From: Pseudomonadota bacterium
Lineage (GTDB): Bacteria > Pseudomonadota > Gammaproteobacteria > Burkholderiales > Burkholderiaceae_C
Reading direction: 5' to 3'
Length of the DNA stretch: 9,147 nt
NCBI GenBank assembly: GCA_023438115.1
Contig: JAEZEB010000134.1
Span: 1 to 9,147, forward strand
A model generated the notes under the pieces. It was not told the DNA's origin. It did no database searches and saw only the letters and a program-made list of their open reading frames with translations. This document shows, piece by piece, positions 7,767-9,147 of the stretch (position 1 is its first letter; every line of letters begins with the position of its first letter). A program made the translations under genes and the position numbers.

Positions 7767-9147
7767 ATGACCGAACTGCGCGCCCCCCTGCAAGCCCAGG
7801 TCGTCCAGTGGCTCGTCGCCCCCGGCGACACCGTCCATGCCGGCGACGTGGTGGCGATCCTCGAGGCCATGAAGATGGAGCACGAGGTGCGCAGCCCCTC
7901 CGCGGGCGTGGTGAAGGAGCGCCTGTTCGGCGAAGGCGAGACGGTGCAGGAGGGCGAGGTCCTGCTGGTGGTGGACGTGCGCGGCGCCCCCTCCCCGGCC
8001 CTCTCCCAGAGGGGGAGGGAGGAAGAAAAGGAAGGGCCGTCCGGCCCGCGCCCCGATCTCCAGCGCGTCCTCGACCGGCACGCTCTGACCCTCGACGCCG
8101 CCCGCCCGGACGCCGTCGCGAAGCGCCACGCGCTGGGCCTGCGCACGGCGCGCGAGAACATCGCCGACCTGTGCGATCCCGGCTCCTTCGACGAATACGG
8201 CGCGCTCGCCGTGGCCGCGCAGCGCAGCCGCCGCAGCGACGAGGACCTGCAGCGCAATACGCCTGCCGACGGGATGGTCACGGGCCTGGGCAGCATCAAC
8301 GGCGATCTCTTCCCGCCGGAACGCACGCGCGCCGCCGTGCTGGCCTACGACGCGACGGTGCTCGCAGGCACGCAAGGATTCCGCAACCACCAGAAGACCG
8401 ACCGCCTCCTGGCCGTCGCGCTGGAGAACCGCCTGCCCGTGGTGCTGTTCGCCGAAGGCGGCGGCGGCCGCCCGGGCGACGTGGACATGCCCATCGTCGC
8501 GGGCCTGCACGTGCCCACCTTCGCCAGCTTCGCGCGCCTCAACGGCCGGGTGCCGGTGGTGGGCATCGCCGCGGGCCGCTGCTTCGCCGGCAACGCGGCG
8601 CTGCTCGGCTGCTGCGACGCGATCATCGCCACCCGCGGCAGCAACATCGGCATGGGCGGGCCGGCCATGGTGGAAGGCGGCGGCCTCGGCGCATTCCGGC
8701 CCGAGGAGATCGGGCCCGCGGCCGTGCAGCACGGCAACGGCGTGATCGACATCCTCGTCGACGACGAAGCACAGGCAGTGGACGCCGCCCGGCGCTATCT
8801 CTCCTACTTCCAGGGCAGCGTGGCGGACTTCGAGGCGCCCGAGACCGAGGCGCTGCGCCACGTGGTGCCCGAGAACCGCCTGCGCGTGTACGACAGCCGC
8901 GCGGCGCTGCAAGGCATCGCCGACCTCGGCTCGCTGCTGGAACTGCGCACCGGCTTCGGCGTGGGCATCCACACCGCGCTCGCGCGCCTCGGCGGCCGGC
9001 CGGTGGGCCTGCTCGCCAGCAATCCGCAGCACCTGGGCGGCGCCATCGATGCCGATGCGGCCGACAAGGCCGCGCGCTTCCTGCAGCTGTGCAACGCCCA
9101 CGGGCTGCCGCTGGTGAGCCTGGTGGACACGCCCGGCTTCATGGTGG
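7767..9147 (+). CDS. Biotin carboxyl carrier / carboxyltransferase fusion (acyl-CoA carboxylase), 3' end outside window
   Basis: 460 codons read open from ATG 7767 to the right edge. Residues 1-71 are a biotinyl domain with EAMKMEH, so Lys36 is the expected biotin site. Residues 72-118 form a charged Gly/Pro/Glu linker. From Lys119 (KRHALGLRTARENI) onward is a carboxyltransferase: GFRNHQKTDRLLAVALE, then GIAAGRCFAGNAALLG from Gly266 and IGMGGPAMVEGGG around Met296 match the two CoA/carboxyl-binding glycine-rich turns, and LVDTPGFMV at the edge is the start of the second crotonase-like half. It should move CO2 from carboxybiotin to an acyl-CoA; the acyl group is unknown. No biotin carboxylase is seen, so that subunit must be encoded elsewhere, perhaps just downstream. 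Having the carrier N-terminal to the transferase is unusual against propionyl- or methylcrotonyl-CoA carboxylases, where it follows the biotin carboxylase. In-frame ATG 7707 is inside a hairpin and less likely; the ribosome-binding site at 7767 is weak. Confidence 0.92.
   Translation, partial: MTELRAPLQAQVVQWLVAPGDTVHAGDVVAILEAMKMEHEVRSPSAGVVKERLFGEGETVQEGEVLLVVDVRGAPSPALSQRGREEEKEGPSGPRPDLQRVLDRHALTLDAARPDAVAKRHALGLRTARENIADLCDPGSFDEYGALAVAAQRSRRSDEDLQRNTPADGMVTGLGSINGDLFPPERTRAAVLAYDATVLAGTQGFRNHQKTDRLLAVALENRLPVVLFAEGGGGRPGDVDMPIVAGLHVPTFASFARLNGRVPVVGIAAGRCFAGNAALLGCCDAIIATRGSNIGMGGPAMVEGGGLGAFRPEEIGPAAVQHGNGVIDILVDDEAQAVDAARRYLSYFQGSVADFEAPETEALRHVVPENRLRVYDSRAALQGIADLGSLLELRTGFGVGIHTALARLGGRPVGLLASNPQHLGGAIDADAADKAARFLQLCNAHGLPLVSLVDTPGFMV
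7987..8036 (+). repeat. Pyrimidine/purine-rich repeat-like segment encoding the carboxylase linker
   Basis: A C/T-rich stretch leads into a 29-base all-purine run (8008-8036). CCCTCTCCC (7999-8007) can pair with GGGGGAGGG (8011-8019) around AGA with one G-U pair. This resembles a dispersed CCCTCTCCC/GGGAGAGGG hairpin repeat common between genes in related genomes (recalled, not checked), but here it is read in frame as the linker between the biotinyl and transferase domains. Confidence 0.5.

Noticed and set aside
6437..8326. A 629-codon minus-strand frame across the second ferritin-like gene, the gap and the carboxylase start
   Set aside because: It crosses two real plus-strand genes and a hairpin gap and has no motif; antisense shadow.
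7689..9101. A 470-codon minus-strand frame opposite the carboxylase
   Set aside because: Ala/His/Gly-rich without motifs; the plus strand encodes an unmistakable biotinyl and carboxyltransferase protein.

Overview
The window is GC-rich DNA (clearly well above 60% G+C by eye). Its genes are packed tightly, with G/C-ending codons throughout. The proteins look like those of a betaproteobacterium, most likely Burkholderiales and perhaps the Comamonadaceae (Ramlibacter/Variovorax type). This placement rests on protein style, codon use and dispersed-repeat style, not on a marker gene. I see no tRNA, rRNA, CRISPR array, insertion sequence, integrase or phage gene.

The layout has three blocks. (1) The left third, on the minus strand, is a two-gene unit. 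A complete arginase (2913-3830) is followed after 9 bases by a large soluble hybrid sensor histidine kinase (GAF, three PAS, HisKA/HATPase, receiver, start of Hpt) that runs off the left edge. (2) A 115-base divergent gap (3831-3945) separates this from a plus-strand four-gene operon (3946-7678). The operon encodes a zinc-dependent, formaldehyde-dehydrogenase-like MDR alcohol dehydrogenase, a 178-residue protein of unknown function with a short hydrophobic C-terminus, a ferritin-like protein with a full set of diiron ligands, and a second larger ferritin-like protein whose two halves are visibly related. Gaps are 11, 25 and 22 bases, and three of the four genes carry the same AGGGAG ribosome-binding site. 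(3) After an 88-base gap with a perfect 10-bp hairpin, a biotin-carrier/carboxyltransferase fusion (from 7767) runs off the right edge.

The part most worth attention is the four-gene operon. A dehydrogenase, a possibly membrane-tethered unknown protein and two different diiron-type proteins under one promoter suggest a joint role in redox or aldehyde/peroxide stress, or metal-dependent oxidation. That role is inferred from gene order and visible metal-ligand motifs only. The arginase/kinase pair and the carboxylase are recognisable families; their oddities are the arrangement (near in-frame arginase-kinase junction) and a repeat-like purine-rich linker inside the carboxylase.
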